A stretch of 64,000 bases of DNA, from the NCBI GenBank assembly GCA_020091685.1, contig CM034599.1, positions 32,837,920 to 32,901,919 on the forward strand. Reading direction: 5' to 3'. The position numbers and the translations under genes are program-made. The DNA is from Lutjanus erythropterus. Its lineage: Eukaryota; Chordata; Actinopteri; Lutjaniformes; Lutjanidae. Below the pieces are notes generated by a model. It was not told the origin of the DNA, made no database searches, and saw only the letters and a list, made by a program, of their open reading frames with translations. Below, piece after piece: positions 10,016 through 21,407 of this stretch (the first letter of the stretch is position 1; each line of letters starts with the position of its first letter).

Positions 10016-11448
10016 GTGCAAATGGGTGATTTTTAATATTGCCGATGATGCTTTGGTGCCTTCAATCACAGATTTGGGAGGCTGATTAAAATGTCTGCTT
10101 TCATACTTTTAAACTGAAAGTGTAGAATTCAAACACCCACACAGAAAGAAGTTATGAAATATGAAAATGTTGAAAGGCATGAGAAGGTTTTTGTGGTCAA
10201 GAGGTGCTGAAATATTTGCAGGGTGACTGTTTTGACCCCTTCAAACCAGATATTTTAACTGTTGTTTTAGCCACCGGTTTCCTCTGAGGTTATACTTTGG
10301 CTGTTGAACTTGGACCAGACCTCTGCATACTTCTAGAAGAAAAAATACAATAAATTAGATGTATGTTTTTCTAGATGTAATGCAGTGTAGGCCATTATAC
10401 TCTGCTGTACAGCACGGGGTTATGTGTTTTTTTCATTTAAGTACTGGCTGTAACATTAGGTATGTTTACGTTTAGATGATATCTCAGTGATTTAAAAGGC
10501 CACGTTGATTCGGTTCGTGGTTACAGTCTTCTTACATGTAAAAAAAAGTACGATTTTTTCACAGTAATTCATCCTGGACGATGGTAATGAAGACAAAACA
10601 GCCATAAACATGTCATCAACCACCAGCGATGCATTTCCCTCGTGGGTTGTGGAAGGAAAGCTGTTTTTCAAGGAACCCAAAATTGTGGGAATCGTGTGGT
10701 GTACAGTGATGCATTCAAATACCATTGAAACTCTCTTTGTGGGGGATATTTGACCTTTAAATATAAAGCCCCCTCAGGTCCTATCTGTGTATTTTTTTTT
10801 TCATAACTCATCTGAAGTTGTATTACTACTTGCTAAGAGGTGTCTGAGCCTGAGTGACATGTAGACGAATGGACACCAATCCGTTGTCCTCGTCTGGATG
10901 CTGAAGTGATGTCAAAGAATTGGTTGCTGCTGCCAGACAAAACAAATTTAAAAAAGGCCTGATAACAGATAATAAAATATAACACTTAAATGATCCTAAA
11001 CTGGAAAGTGGGACATTCCAGCAGCAGCAGTAACATGATACAACAGAAAAAGGGCTATAAATATATTAAATGTTATACTTTTTCTCCTATTGGCCTACTT
11101 AAAGTGAAATGTAGTATTAGTCCCCCCCTTTGCTTTAGTGGGTCACGTTCCCATCCAAGTACTTGTCACTCATTTTGATGAGTTGTGTATTACAGCATCA
11201 TGTTGCCAAAGGCTGAGGTAATCTGTATGAATAACACTGAAGCCAGCACTGAAACTGAAAAATAAATCAGTGCTTGTTATTGCATTTTCAAACAGATTAT
11301 TATTTTTTTTTCTTTCTTTACTGTCAAAACTGTTGTTGGAAAGGAAAAATCTGGTGATATTCTATTTTTGTTGTTGTCAACAAACCCGATGAAGACCGCA
11401 ACCACATATTGTCTGTGTATCCAAAGGCTGATACCGCTCTGTGCCATA
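10016..11448. other. No recognisable feature
   Basis: Spacer between the two copies of the local duplication. Short open frames only (longest 10492-10725 minus). There are poly-T runs near 10792 and 11302. Confidence 0.5.
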
Positions 11449-11863
11449 GATCTCCAGAGATAATAGTGTCAGAGCAGGTAGGTATGAGAAGGGCAAGAAA
11501 AAGGAAAATGTGCATACTGATATCCATACACTTCTTTTAAATATGTTACCCTCGACAGATGTGGCTTTCTATTTAAATCTGTAGGAGCAATTAAAACATA
11601 ATAAATAGGAGGATATAATTGTTGACTTACAGTTATTCTCAAGTTTGCTGCTCAGAGAGAGTAATGATAATCTTCCATAATTTTTATGGAAATTGATGCT
11701 GGGACACAGATTTCCAACCAGTCTCTCATAGGAGGAAAAATGCACAGATATTGAAGGGTAATGGTTGTAATATATTTGATATTTAAACACTTTTTTTTTG
11801 TAGTTTAAAGTGTTGGGGTCATTAAAATATCAAATAAACACAGAGAATGAGATAAAACTTCTA
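11449..11863 (+). repeat. ~410-bp local duplication, copy B
   Basis: Second copy of the 9608-10015 segment, with the same block order. It carries a poly-T expansion near 11790. It runs into a different repeat downstream (11890-12015), which copy A lacks, so the duplicated unit ends close to 11863. Confidence 0.85.
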
Positions 11864-11865
11864 GA

Positions 11866-12015
11866 GCCCCAAATGTGTATTAATCCACCATTGAAAATAG
11901 ACCCCAACAAATGCACAAACTGTCAACCACTGTTTATGATGACGTCCTCAAATGTTTTGTTTTACTCACAACCCAAAGATTTCCAGTTAACTGTCATAGA
12001 AAAGTAAAGAAACCC
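11866..12015 (+). mobile_element. ATTAATC-type MITE, interior fragment
   Basis: The run GATGACGTCCTCAAATGTTT, TTTACTCACAACCCAAAGAT and TGTCATAGAAAAGTAAAGAA is the interior of a very common teleost element. The ends are absent. The open frame 11911-12219 is carried by it and is not a gene. The TGACGTC here is part of the repeat, not evidence for a CRE. Confidence 0.65.
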
Positions 12016-12420
12016 CCCAAAAAAATCACATTATGGTGTCTTCTAGTAATATCTTTTTTTAAAAATGTGCATATTCATGACCTTCTTTTTAAAACATTTT
12101 TGGTTTTGACCTTTCCAAGGGATTTGTTGACAACAGCAAATATACAGAGTTTCCGCAGCCTGATTCTTTACAGTACTACTCACAACAAACGGTGTATAAA
12201 ACAGTACCAGATATTTTAAAGTAAAATGTAAAAAAGACTATCTAGATATTACAGTAATGTCATTCACGTGGCAGGTACTCAGGCTTTAAACAGTCATGTG
12301 GTGGTGACTAAACTGTTCATAGAGAGTGTCAGCTTAAATGGCACTGAATAATATTCGGCTTCACGATAACGTGTGCAGCTCACATGCAATTACACATGCT
12401 GTGATGCTTTCTCTTTGTGT
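12016..12420. other. No recognisable feature
   Basis: AT-rich, with short frames only and no repeat that I could place. Confidence 0.5.
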
Positions 12421-12459
12421 TTAGTCATTTGCTCTTTTATCTGTATTCCCGTACAGATA

Positions 12460-12678
12460 ATGTGGATATTGAGTGTGTGTTTGCATGTATTTGTGTGTGC
12501 TTTTCAATGCGTGAATGAGAGAACTGCTGAGCAAGTGTATGACTGAGCGAGCTAGTGAATGAGCAAATGAGTGAGCGGGCAAGTGCCTGAGCGAGTGACT
12601 TAGCTGAGTGTGTGTGGGTGAGCGACTGAGCAAACGAGACAGTGTTTGCATGAGCGTGTGAGTGAGTGAGTGATTCAT
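12460..12678. repeat. Degenerate GAGY/GTGA simple repeat
   Basis: The plus strand is an imperfect string of GAGTGA, GAGCGA and GTGTGT words with 4-bp phasing (GTGAGCGACTGAGCAAACGA, then GAGTGAGTGAGTGA). It produces a Ser/His/Leu-rich 85-codon frame on the minus strand, which is an artefact. Confidence 0.8.
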
Positions 12679-12680
12679 TA

Positions 12681-13584
12681 TTATTGATACAGTGTGTTTT
12701 CTGTCAGCGTTACTGTAAGTGTTGCTGCAATGTGTTTAATGCTGTCTGGCAGCCAAAAGGTCTGCAATCCAGTATAACAGAGCATGTTGTTACAGTAACT
12801 GGTACAACAGTGTGAGGAGCTGCTCTGCTCTCAGCTCTTAGCCTTACCACACTCTGCAGTGATCTCTGTTCAGATCCCGCCTCTCCCCAGAGAGATGCTC
12901 GGCTTTTCTTCTGCCTGCGCTAGATCTTTGCCACGGATGACAGGGCAGGAGGATCGGCAGCCGGGGCAGGCCCTCGTTCCATTACCTGACTCCTGCAACT
13001 CTAATGGGGGAGTTTATGCAGCCTTCCTGACACTGGCAGAGGGAATTTGCTTCATTTCTGCTCTGCTCGATATGCAAAGTGGTCTGGTGAAGTGCCAAAG
13101 TGCCAAACTGTGTTATAGTACAGTAGTGTTGGCTGAATACAGCATATCTTCAGTCTGGTGTTACTTCTTTTTCTCACTTAAATCACTCACTCTACTACCA
13201 TTATTTTACACTCCATGATAAAGTGGTAATATACATTCTTATGTATGTTCACATATATTTTGGTATATCTTACATCCTATATAGTATTATTACTTAGCAA
13301 GGACTCAATGGTTGGTATGAACAAGAGGAATGTTCATCTCATAAGGGCACCTGACTATTGTTTGAGGACAGATTTGAAAAATTGTGAACCTACCCTTGGA
13401 TTGGTCCTAGTTGACCTCCTGTTCAAGATCTGTAATTAATTTTTGACTTCTGGAGAAGTTTAGTAGAGCTCAGATGTCATGGTTAAGATGTAAGATTTTA
13501 CATCCAATCCATCCAATATTATGGTATACAACATACTTAGTAAACACCAAGATAATGTAATATTATACTGCAAATAACATGTAA
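12681..13584. other. Unique-looking block, GC-richer at 12840-13090
   Basis: The 12840-13090 part is GC-richer and repeat-free. It carries a 119-codon open frame (12859-13218, plus) with no recognisable domain and a low-complexity Phe/Leu-rich tail. The frame is not flanked by convincing splice sites. A conserved non-coding block is as likely as an exon. Confidence 0.35.
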
Positions 13585-13718
13585 AAAATTATTAGCTGTC
13601 AATGATTAAATCAATTGCCAACGATTTTGATAATTGATTATTTGTTTTAAGTCATTATTAAAAGGAAAAATAACCAAATTACCTAATTTTAGGTTCTCAA
13701 ATATGAATAGTTCCTGGT
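13585..13718. mobile_element. ATTAATC-type MITE end fragment
   Basis: TTAGCTGTCAATGATTAAAT, CAATTGCCAACGATTTTGAT and TAATTGATTATTTGTTTTAAG follow the end pattern of the element seen more fully at 27690-27955. The rest is missing. Confidence 0.6.
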
Positions 13719-13792
13719 TAATTAGTATCAAAGGTAACACCTATGTTTACCCTACTATTTCATGTCAAAATGGCTGCTGTGAATAAGGTCTG
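13719..13792 (+). mobile_element. Single arm of the 8824-9051 palindromic element
   Basis: AATTAGTATC, TAACACCTATGTTTACCC and AAAATGGCTGCTGTG match the right arm at 8980-9051 closely. No left arm is present. It abuts the MITE fragment at 13718, which suggests insertion of one into the other followed by loss. Confidence 0.7.
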
Positions 13793-14810
13793 TTGTCGCA
13801 TTCCCGCTTTCATGGTCTTTAGAAATCTATAATACATGAAAATTTCCAGTGTTTTTCCACAAAAAGACACAACATTTTCTCTGAAAACCACAACTCGTCC
13901 AGCTTTGACATGGTAATGATTGTGATGTTTTCAGAGATGGAGATCTTACATATTCCTTTCATCCTCTCAGGTCTGTGCAGGATTACACATCACAGCATGT
14001 TTGGTATGATCAGGGGGAAGACCTCTTAGCGGCTGGGTGGATTCATACACAGCCTCCCTCCAGAGCTACATGCTTCCTGCATCTCCAGGGGTCCCTGTGG
14101 TGCAGCAGAGAAGCCGACCGCCTTAGAAATATGAACTGTGGCCTACTCTGGCTCTTTAAAGCTCAGTCAGTGCACACACAGACCCATTTGTTTGGGCTTG
14201 CTCTATAAAATCTATTACCAGACCGGTTCTGTATGTTTTCACCTTGTTTTTTATGGCTTGTGTCCTCAGCGTGGGCCAGCGAGGACAAAGCAAAGACAAA
14301 CACTGCCTTTCCTTTCACTATATTGAACTTGGCATACAAAGGCACAGAATTTGAGTTACTAGTGCCATGTGTGTTGGGAGGTGAGAGTATTTTCCAAAAC
14401 ATAAAAAAAGAGATGCCTCACATTCCAAGCGAGCAAAATATGTTGTTCTACACTGAGAAATCCTCCTTATGTTCCATGCTGTCGGAGCTACGTTTGATGA
14501 CTCTGCAACATTAGCGAGATAAGCCGACTAATTAGTGTTAAACACCTGAGCTCCAACAATAGCACCTCTCTGTTTCTCCCAGCCATGATGCAGCAGCAGA
14601 GGAAGAAATCAGAGCTGCCTCTCTGCCAGTGTGTTGGCACGTTTTCACACCCATAGAGGGCAGCTGTGCTCTCCACAATGTCTCCTCTTTGACTAATAGA
14701 GTAACACACACACACATAACAGGGATAGATATAACACGAGTTATCCAAAGAGGTGGTGTGTTTTCTTGTGTGACCAGCCTGGTGTACTCATAGTGCTCAG
14801 AAAAGGTCCA
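13793..14810. other. Unique-looking sequence, no gene seen
   Basis: Several overlapping short frames on both strands (13975-14834) have no recognisable domain. The coincidence of medium frames on both strands at 14230-14830 fits moderate GC content without selection on any one of them. Confidence 0.45.
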
Positions 14811-15767
14811 CACTCCAAGAAATAAGGGCTCCAAATAAAGTTTGTCAAGAGTTCTTTGTGAGATTAAGGGTTACATTAAGAACTCTTTTCATCCAAAGAA
14901 CCCTTTCTGGAAGAGAGAGTTCTTAAAGGATTGTTGAAATCCTTCTGTCGTTCTTTGTATCAGAACGTCTTTTCCACACTCTGAGGAGTAAGGGTTCCAA
15001 AAGGTTATTTCCTGAGAGGTTGAGTTTCTACCCAGAATCATTTGCTTCTGAAGAACCTGTTTTAAAGATATGGTTTGTCAAGGTTTTTTTTTAAAGACTA
15101 AAGGTTTCATTAAGAATCCTTTTCATCCAAAGAACCCTTTTTGAAAGAAAGAGTTTTTCAAGGATTGTTGTAATCCTTGAAGAATCCTTGAAAAAAAAAA
15201 AAGGAATATAAAAGTGTTCACAACCCCCTGGGTGGATTCTAGATGAAACCCTTGGAATATTGTTTCTCAGTAGAACCAGCTGGCTGGATTCTAGCTAAAA
15301 CCCTTGGAATATAAAAGGGTTCACAGTAAAAACCCCTGGGTGGGTTTCTGTTGGCACCCTTGGAGGCTGGAAAGATTCTAGCTAGAAGGGATGCAAAAAT
15401 TGCACCATAGAAGGGATCTTCTTTAAACACTCTTATTGGGGGTTCTAGGTGGAAACCTTTCCAGATGGCTCTAAGTACAACCCTTTATGCTGAGTTCTAG
15501 GTAGAATGCACTGACAGGCCTTTCCCACCACCATCTCCATTCCAATTCAAGGCCCTTTGAACTGTTCTGAGCACGTCCACCAAAAATAAACTGGTTCAGG
15601 ACCTGAAAAATTGATTCACAGTTGGAACCAACAAAAGGAAACTGAAAGGACGGAAAAGGTCGCTGAAAGATTTCCAAGTGGAACCTTTACAAAGGGTTCT
15701 ACTAGGATACAAAAAGGTTTCTCCTATGGGGACATGGTTCTAGTTAGCACCTTTATTTCTGAGAGTG
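14811..15767. mobile_element. 957-bp element with TTCTAG/GAACC internal repeats
   Basis: The left end CACTCCAAGAAATAAGGG and the right end (reverse complement CACTCTCAGAAATAAAGG) form terminal inverted repeats. The interior is a loose array of GGGTTCT-, TTCTAGCTAG-, GAACCCTT- and AACCCTTGGAATAT-type words. A relative with the same ends and word content lies at 61802-62941. It has no coding frame. A poly-A run at 15189-15201 lies inside. Similar elements are widespread in fishes, but I do not know its formal family. Confidence 0.8.
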
Positions 15768-16895
15768 CTTTTCTTCTGTGTTGTTTATGGCTTTAGCTGA
15801 CTGGAGTGTGTGTGTGTGAAGCAGCATGTGAGTCCCTAATGAAGTCAGGCATCTGCCAGAGACAATACGAGGTCTTGTTTTGATGCTGAGCTCTCTCATA
15901 CTTACTTTGTATCTCCCTCTGTCTCCCTCTATGTGAATCCCTCTCACTTAAAAGCTTTTTAAAAGCCATCAACATGGCCGAGCTTGCAATGCAGAAGAGC
16001 ACCCATTGATTACCACTGCCTTAAATGACTGTGGGTAATGAATCATAACTCAGTGAATGGTCGATTCCTGACACTGAAGCATTCAGTGCAAACTGAGAAA
16101 AAAAATGTCAGCTCCTTGCAGAGCGTGGCCAGCTACAGCTGAGCTGTTGTTCTCTGGCAATACAGTTGGTTTGGGAAAAAGACTCTTGTAGATGTAATAT
16201 GTTTCTGTCGAGCAGCGGAGGCACGGACAGAGACAGAGCAGAGCTGGCATGAAATCAGCTCTCTGTAGTCCGGGTCCTGGCAGACACCGGACTGTAATAA
16301 ACCAAACAATATCACATTAACACTCAAGGTCCGCCATTAATGGGCCCAGCTCTGGCCAGCAGACGATATTAAGCCTACACACACACTCATACACATGTGC
16401 GCACACACATATACCACTGTAAGTGCGCACTGTCTCTCCACTGACTATTTAATTCTGCGGTTGATAATTATAACTGTTATCTGTTGCTTCTGAAAAATTA
16501 TTGAGCTTGTCAGCACCCATTAATTTACTCTGTATCATAAATTAAGTGGCGCGGGCAGCGTTTTATCCCCTCCTTGCTGGAGTAAATGGAGGCAGTTTTT
16601 CCAGAGGCTAAGTCTGCTTTACTGTACTGTACATCACACATGACAGACTTTTGTTCTGCTTCCCTGTTGTTTAAAAGCCTGGAGAAAATGAGTCGGAGAT
16701 AAATTAGCCACACTTGAATGTGTGCAGCTCTGAACTGGAATGAGGATGTGTCATCTAAGCTGAGTGTTGGAGCTGTGGGTCTACGTGCAAATGAAGAGAA
16801 AAATCACTTCTTAACCATAAATACAGTGTATAGCAACTCCAGGGACATATAACTGTCTGTTTTATCATCTATATCCTGGACAATGTCAGTGTATG
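15768..16895. other. Mostly unique sequence with short CA tract
   Basis: 16379-16411 is a broken CA/ACAC tract. 16500-16720 is repeat-free with a GC-rich core (GGCGCGGGCAGCG near 16547) and homeobox-like TTAATTTAC and AAATTAAG words, as often seen in conserved non-coding elements; this is a guess. No coding evidence. Confidence 0.4.
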
Positions 16896-18120
16896 TTAAA
16901 GGGATAGTTCAGATTATTATACTTATCTGTAGACAGTGTATTGCCTACAGTAGATGGTGGTCAGCACACACACCCTGTTTGGAGAAGCAGCAGGAGCACT
17001 GGTGTAGGAAGCTACGCTATGTACTGCTGTGGTCAGGGCTGCTGTGGACAGAAAAATAAAATTTAGATACTTAAAAAGGGTCCACCTAAAAATCAATACC
17101 AGTTTAAGTGTATGCTGCATTTAGAATATGCTCAACACTTTACCTCGCCATCAGACAGTTTATTATGATGGAAAACTGCTGTTATATAAACCAAACATTG
17201 CTCTCTCTAAACCAACCAAACTCCATGGGTGAAATCAGTAATTTCACATTGCAGAGCGTGAGAGTTGCAAGTCTACCACTGCCTTGATCTGTTAGTTTGT
17301 TTGTACTATTGTGCGACTCCTGTGAATCCAAACTATCATTTTCAAACACAGATGTCACACAATAACACCAACAAACTAACAGATCAAGGCATCCATAAAC
17401 CAGCAGCTCCTATGATCTGTGATGTAAAATTGTTGATTGTTGGTTTTCCATTGGAAAAGACTGTCTGACAATGAAGTAAAGCAGTGAAAATAGTATAAAT
17501 ATAGCTCACACTTAACACTTTTTTAAAGGGACACCCAAAAATCAAAAATATACACAGCTGTAGATATACATCTAGATAATTTTGGTGTGAGCTGCCGAGT
17601 TTTAGAGATACTAAGTTCTTTCTAGTAGAAAAGAATGAAATTTTGGTTAATTCTACTGCAGAAAGAAAGTAGTTCCTATATGACACTGCTAACAAAACAA
17701 GGTCTGTGGATTATCTTGAGTAACTGGGTCATGATTTTTGGAAAGAGACATTGATTTTGAATGTTTCAAATGTGTGTTTTCGGTACTTTGAGCACCACAA
17801 GCCGAGAGCCGTTTAGTCCAATTATATTTGAGAGAAGGCAGACATCTCTGCGGCTGATATCTCAAAATCTCTGCAACTCACACCAAAAACATATAGATGG
17901 ATAAACAGCACTGCAGCCCAGGGGAAAAATATTCATTTTTCATTTTTGGGTGAACTGTCCCTTAAGTGGCAAAAATGCCTTTTGATGGGTCACCCATCCA
18001 CAGCTGTACATTCCTTAACTTCTGTGTTGGTGCCCTTATCTGATTCTCTAAACTGTAGGTAATACACTGACTAAGTACCTTATACGACCCCCCATTATAT
18101 AATTTGGACTATCCCTTTAA
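16896..18120. mobile_element. Outer TTAA-flanked DNA element
   Basis: Both ends carry TTAA followed by the inverted motif AGGGATAGT (left 16896-16908, right 18108-18120). The inverted similarity continues inward with CAGTGTATTGCCTACAGT at the left and ACTGTAGGTAATACACTG at the right. Left-interior words such as TTTGGAGAAGCAGCAGGAG and TACTGCTGTGG are typical of an abundant teleost non-autonomous element. TTAA target duplications point to a piggyBac- or Kolobok-like transposase in trans, which is inference. It is interrupted by the element at 17523-17965. Confidence 0.85.
17523..17965. mobile_element. Inner TTAA-flanked element nested in the outer one
   Basis: The left end reads TTAAAGGGACACCCAAAAAT and the right end, reverse-complemented, reads TTAAGGGACAGTTCACCC then AAAAATG. 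This gives terminal inverted repeats with a small indel and TTAA at both boundaries. It is 443 bp and non-coding. It lies inside the 16896-18120 element, so it inserted later. Confidence 0.8.
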
Positions 18121-18714
18121 TTCTGGTAGCCTCACTTTGCAATGTTTTAGAGCAGAAAAGTTGCTGTCCTAAACCTAAGCAGCAGGGAGCATTCATCAGC
18201 ACCTGGTTACATACTGCCACCATGACACGTCTAGCCTGTTTCTGCGACATGATTGGTACTTGAGCTACAATGAATCATGTACCTCAAATCAGCCAGTGAA
18301 CAGCAGCAGAAGAGTGTGGCAACCGGCAGGGTTGAAAAAACATGATTTATAGGCCTCTATTGTGTATTGCACTTGGGCACCGCACTATGTGTCCACATCC
18401 GTCTCAGAGAGTAGCTGTCAGTCAAAATGCTAATGCTCACTTCCCGTAAATGCTGAATGTCTCTGGTGGGGAGGGGACAATAGTAACCTTTTTGAACCTC
18501 AAATCTACACAAATTGGTTTACTTTATATTGCAGGGTTTAGCACATCAGGACAAGTAGTTCCAGACAAGGTGTTACAGTGTTCAAGTCTGTTTACTCGCT
18601 GTGCTTCAGGGAGGTCAGACGTCAGACACATAAAAGCAGCCTTTGAGCGCATAGGAATCCAGCAACTTTCTCAATTTTCAGCCACATATTAGCAGGTGAC
18701 TTCGACTAACCTGC
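18121..18714. other. No recognisable feature
   Basis: Unique-looking sequence. The 80-codon frame at 18450-18692 (plus) has no recognisable domain. Confidence 0.5.
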
Positions 18715-18830
18715 AAGTCCTTGATCTGTGAATAGAAAACCAGAGCACTCAAAGGACACCCGCACAGACGTGGGGAGAACATGCAGAATCCACACAGAAA
18801 GGCCCTAGCAGCCGCTGTGTCACCCTACCC
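18715..18830 (-). mobile_element. Teleost LINE/SINE-type repeat fragment
   Basis: ACACCCGCACAGACGTGGGG, GAGAACATGCAGAATCCACA and CAGAAAGGCCC are the plus-strand appearance of a very common fish repeat. In that repeat this part is followed by a tRNA-like head carrying a reversed GGTTCGAATCC-type box. A possible head-end fragment of the same kind is at 34425-34502. Confidence 0.6.
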
Positions 18831-18879
18831 TCACTTAATGGCAAAGTAACTTACCCTTACTTGACATCTGCAGTGAGCG

Positions 18880-19125
18880 TAGAGCAGAGCGTCTGCTCCT
18901 TCGCATCAAAAGGAGCCAGTTGAAGCATCTGATCAGGATGCGTCCTGGGCGCCCTCCTTGGTAGATATTCCAGGCATGTCCAACTGGTAGGAGACCCTGG
19001 GTAGACCCAGAAGATAGATGTTGGAGAGATTATATATGTGATCTGGCTTTAGATCCCCCAGGGAAGCTAAAAAACGTTGCTGAGGAGGGGGATGTCTGGA
19101 CGACAGACGTTGCTAAACCTTCTGC
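18880..19125 (+). pseudogene. LINE ORF2 C-terminal remnant
   Basis: The plus strand encodes LLLRIKRSQLKHLIRMRPGR, then further decayed pieces of the terminal part of a non-LTR retrotransposon protein, whose usual form is LLRIERSQLRWFGH-like followed by Arg/Pro-rich sequence. An in-frame TAG near 18960 and the lack of any upstream reverse transcriptase show it is a 5'-truncated dead copy. I do not assign a clade. Confidence 0.7.
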
Positions 19126-19130
19126 CAGTG

Positions 19131-20639
19131 CATATTGTACTCATTGCTCTCATTTTTTGTTATTTATAGTGTTGTAATCTGACTGATAGATGCAGGAATG
19201 ACTAACTAACAATAATTCTTGGTTTTGTGCAATATATGTACATTACTAATTGAAATTCTTTTGCACAAAACATAAATATCATCCCAAATATGCTGCCAGT
19301 GCCAGGTGAGGTCATTTGTATTTGTGATTTAGGCTTCTGTATCATACAGGTGTTTGGGTGTAAGGATAGATAAATGTGCAATGAGCAACTAATAATACAA
19401 TTCAACATGTTTCCATTATCACTATCACTTCCCTTTATTCGTTACTTACTGATAGTACTGGTTGCATTCCTCTTGACCGGACAGGCACGGTGTTCCTGTG
19501 AACAGTTGCAAAATTATTTTCAGAGAAAATACCTGTTATTTCCCACAAGTTTGTAATTCCTTACCAGTCTGGCAGGAACCCCCCCACAAAGGATTGCTAA
19601 ATTACCATGCTGTTTTAGGGGACTTTAATAATTAATGAATTTAGTGGTCCACATATAAATGCACACTACACCTGTCTCAAACAGCAACACACAAGTATCA
19701 TTGATCACCCATTTACATAACATAGACCTGCTTAATTGCATTAAAAGTTCTGGGCAATGGGCATTTGACTCTCTAATACATAAATGAATCGTATAGCAAA
19801 GTGAAAGAGGCAAAACTCAACGTACAGCAAAGGTGGTTTGTAAAACGCATAAACAATACCTGCATGGTCCATGGTCTTTCAGTCAGGGTTGCAACAATAT
19901 TCTGCAGCAACACCAGTATCAGAAGGCTGGTCTGACTCAAAAATCTGGCACACCTGGCAAAATCTGGAAGTAGCCTAAACAGTCACCTCACCAGTCAGCT
20001 GCCTATTTGTATCCAGATGTGCACACACACCTGGGACAAAGTCTTTATATGACAAACACAAAGTAATTTTCAGTATTGACCAACCAGTAGCTACACACTG
20101 GATGTTCAGCAAAACACAGAACACACACAGAGCGGTAAGGACGATGCCCCAGAGACAATGTACACTCCCCTGTGCACACACAATTTTCAGAATTACCATC
20201 TGCTCCCTGTGTTTTGACCGACAACACAGTAATAACCTGGGTGTTTAATAGCAACACAGTTTAGTGACAAATCAACTACAAACCCAGTTTTCAAGACATT
20301 TAATGAAGTGAAACTGAGATCATCATGCAGTCTGTCACGCTGACAAACACCAGCCCAGATGTGATGAACAGCAGCAGTAACACACTGCTTAATATTCAGC
20401 CAATGCATCTGTGATGCTGCGATTTAAACAGACTGTGTGTTACTTGTGGCCATGCAAGTGATCAGCTTAAGTATCAGAGGTCTGTGCGTGGTGCCTGGAG
20501 GATACAGAACAGCTAAAAACTGTTGTGTGCTCCTGAGCCACATGCACAGCTGTTGTGTAACTGCTACCAGCACAGTTGGTTTAACATGGAATATTGACAG
20601 AAGCATGTTAACTTTATGGAGGATCTGGTGACATTATAT
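19131..20639. other. No recognisable feature
   Basis: AT-rich sequence with many short overlapping frames, none with a recognisable domain. Overlapping minus-strand frames at 19975-20408 are rich in Cys/Val/Leu because the plus strand is CACA-rich there. Confidence 0.5.
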
Positions 20640-20647
20640 ATTAAGAG

Positions 20648-21399
20648 TAGGGATGCGCGCGATTAGTCGACTATACGATTTAACGTCCACATCCACGCTA
20701 GTCGGCACCAGAAATACTGGTCATTTAAAATATTTAGCAATATTTCATTCATGCACGATGCCAGTTATCTGTTGTTGTCTAAGATTTTATGCAGCTGAAC
20801 ACCACTAGTCAGGGCTGCAGCATTGTCAGGTGGCAGCCCCTCTCACCCAGCGCGTATGCCCTGATTCTGATGACAGATGTAGAATGTGACAGAATAAGCT
20901 GATATATATTCAGTCGACTGGAGAAACGTGCCCACATTAAGCACATACACGGACATAAACCTGCAAGCAGAACTGCTGCTGCTGCTACTACTACTTTTAG
21001 CACTGCTAATGTTAGCCACAGTGTGTGTCAGGCTGGCAGCTAACGTTAGCTCTGTGTCCTTTACCCGCAGACACTGTGACCCTCTTCGGTCTGAAAAGGT
21101 GAAGCGTTTATTGAGTTGTTGTCATGTTTTATACATTAATGTGTAAGATTTGTATTGCACAGCACAAAGTAGTGCACATTTAAAGAACGATTTGGTGATT
21201 GTAGACTGTGATTAATGGCTTCAAATGGCTCTTAATACACAAACTATTTTTTTCGGACAGTGTTTAACATTATAAATGAATAAATTCTGCTAAATTTTAA
21301 CTGCTTTCTGAGTGTTTTCTTAGTGTTAGACTAGTCGACTAGTCTAAATTAAATTTTGCATTTAATCAACAGGGAAATTAGTTGCCAGGAACATCCCTA
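20648..21399. mobile_element. Non-autonomous hAT element, 752 bp, intact ends
   Basis: The element begins TAGGGATG and ends CATCCCTA, a perfect 8-bp terminal inverted repeat, with palindromic GATTAGTCGACTA and GACTAGTCGACTAGTC just inside the two ends. It is flanked by a perfect 8-bp direct repeat, ATTAAGAG, at 20640-20647 and 21400-21407. An 8-bp target duplication with short TIRs is the signature of the hAT superfamily. The interior holds a GCTGCTGCTGCTACTACTAC tract and a 72-codon frame (20928-21146) but no transposase, so it needed an enzyme in trans. The undamaged duplication suggests a relatively recent insertion. Confidence 0.9.
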
Positions 21400-21407
21400 A
21401 TTAAGAG

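Noticed and set aside
11938..11946. TGACGTC as a CRE
   Set aside because: It belongs to the interior of a common teleost MITE and occurs in every copy of it.
12421..12678. 85-codon Ser/His/Leu-rich minus-strand protein
   Set aside because: It is the translation of a degenerate GAGY simple repeat.
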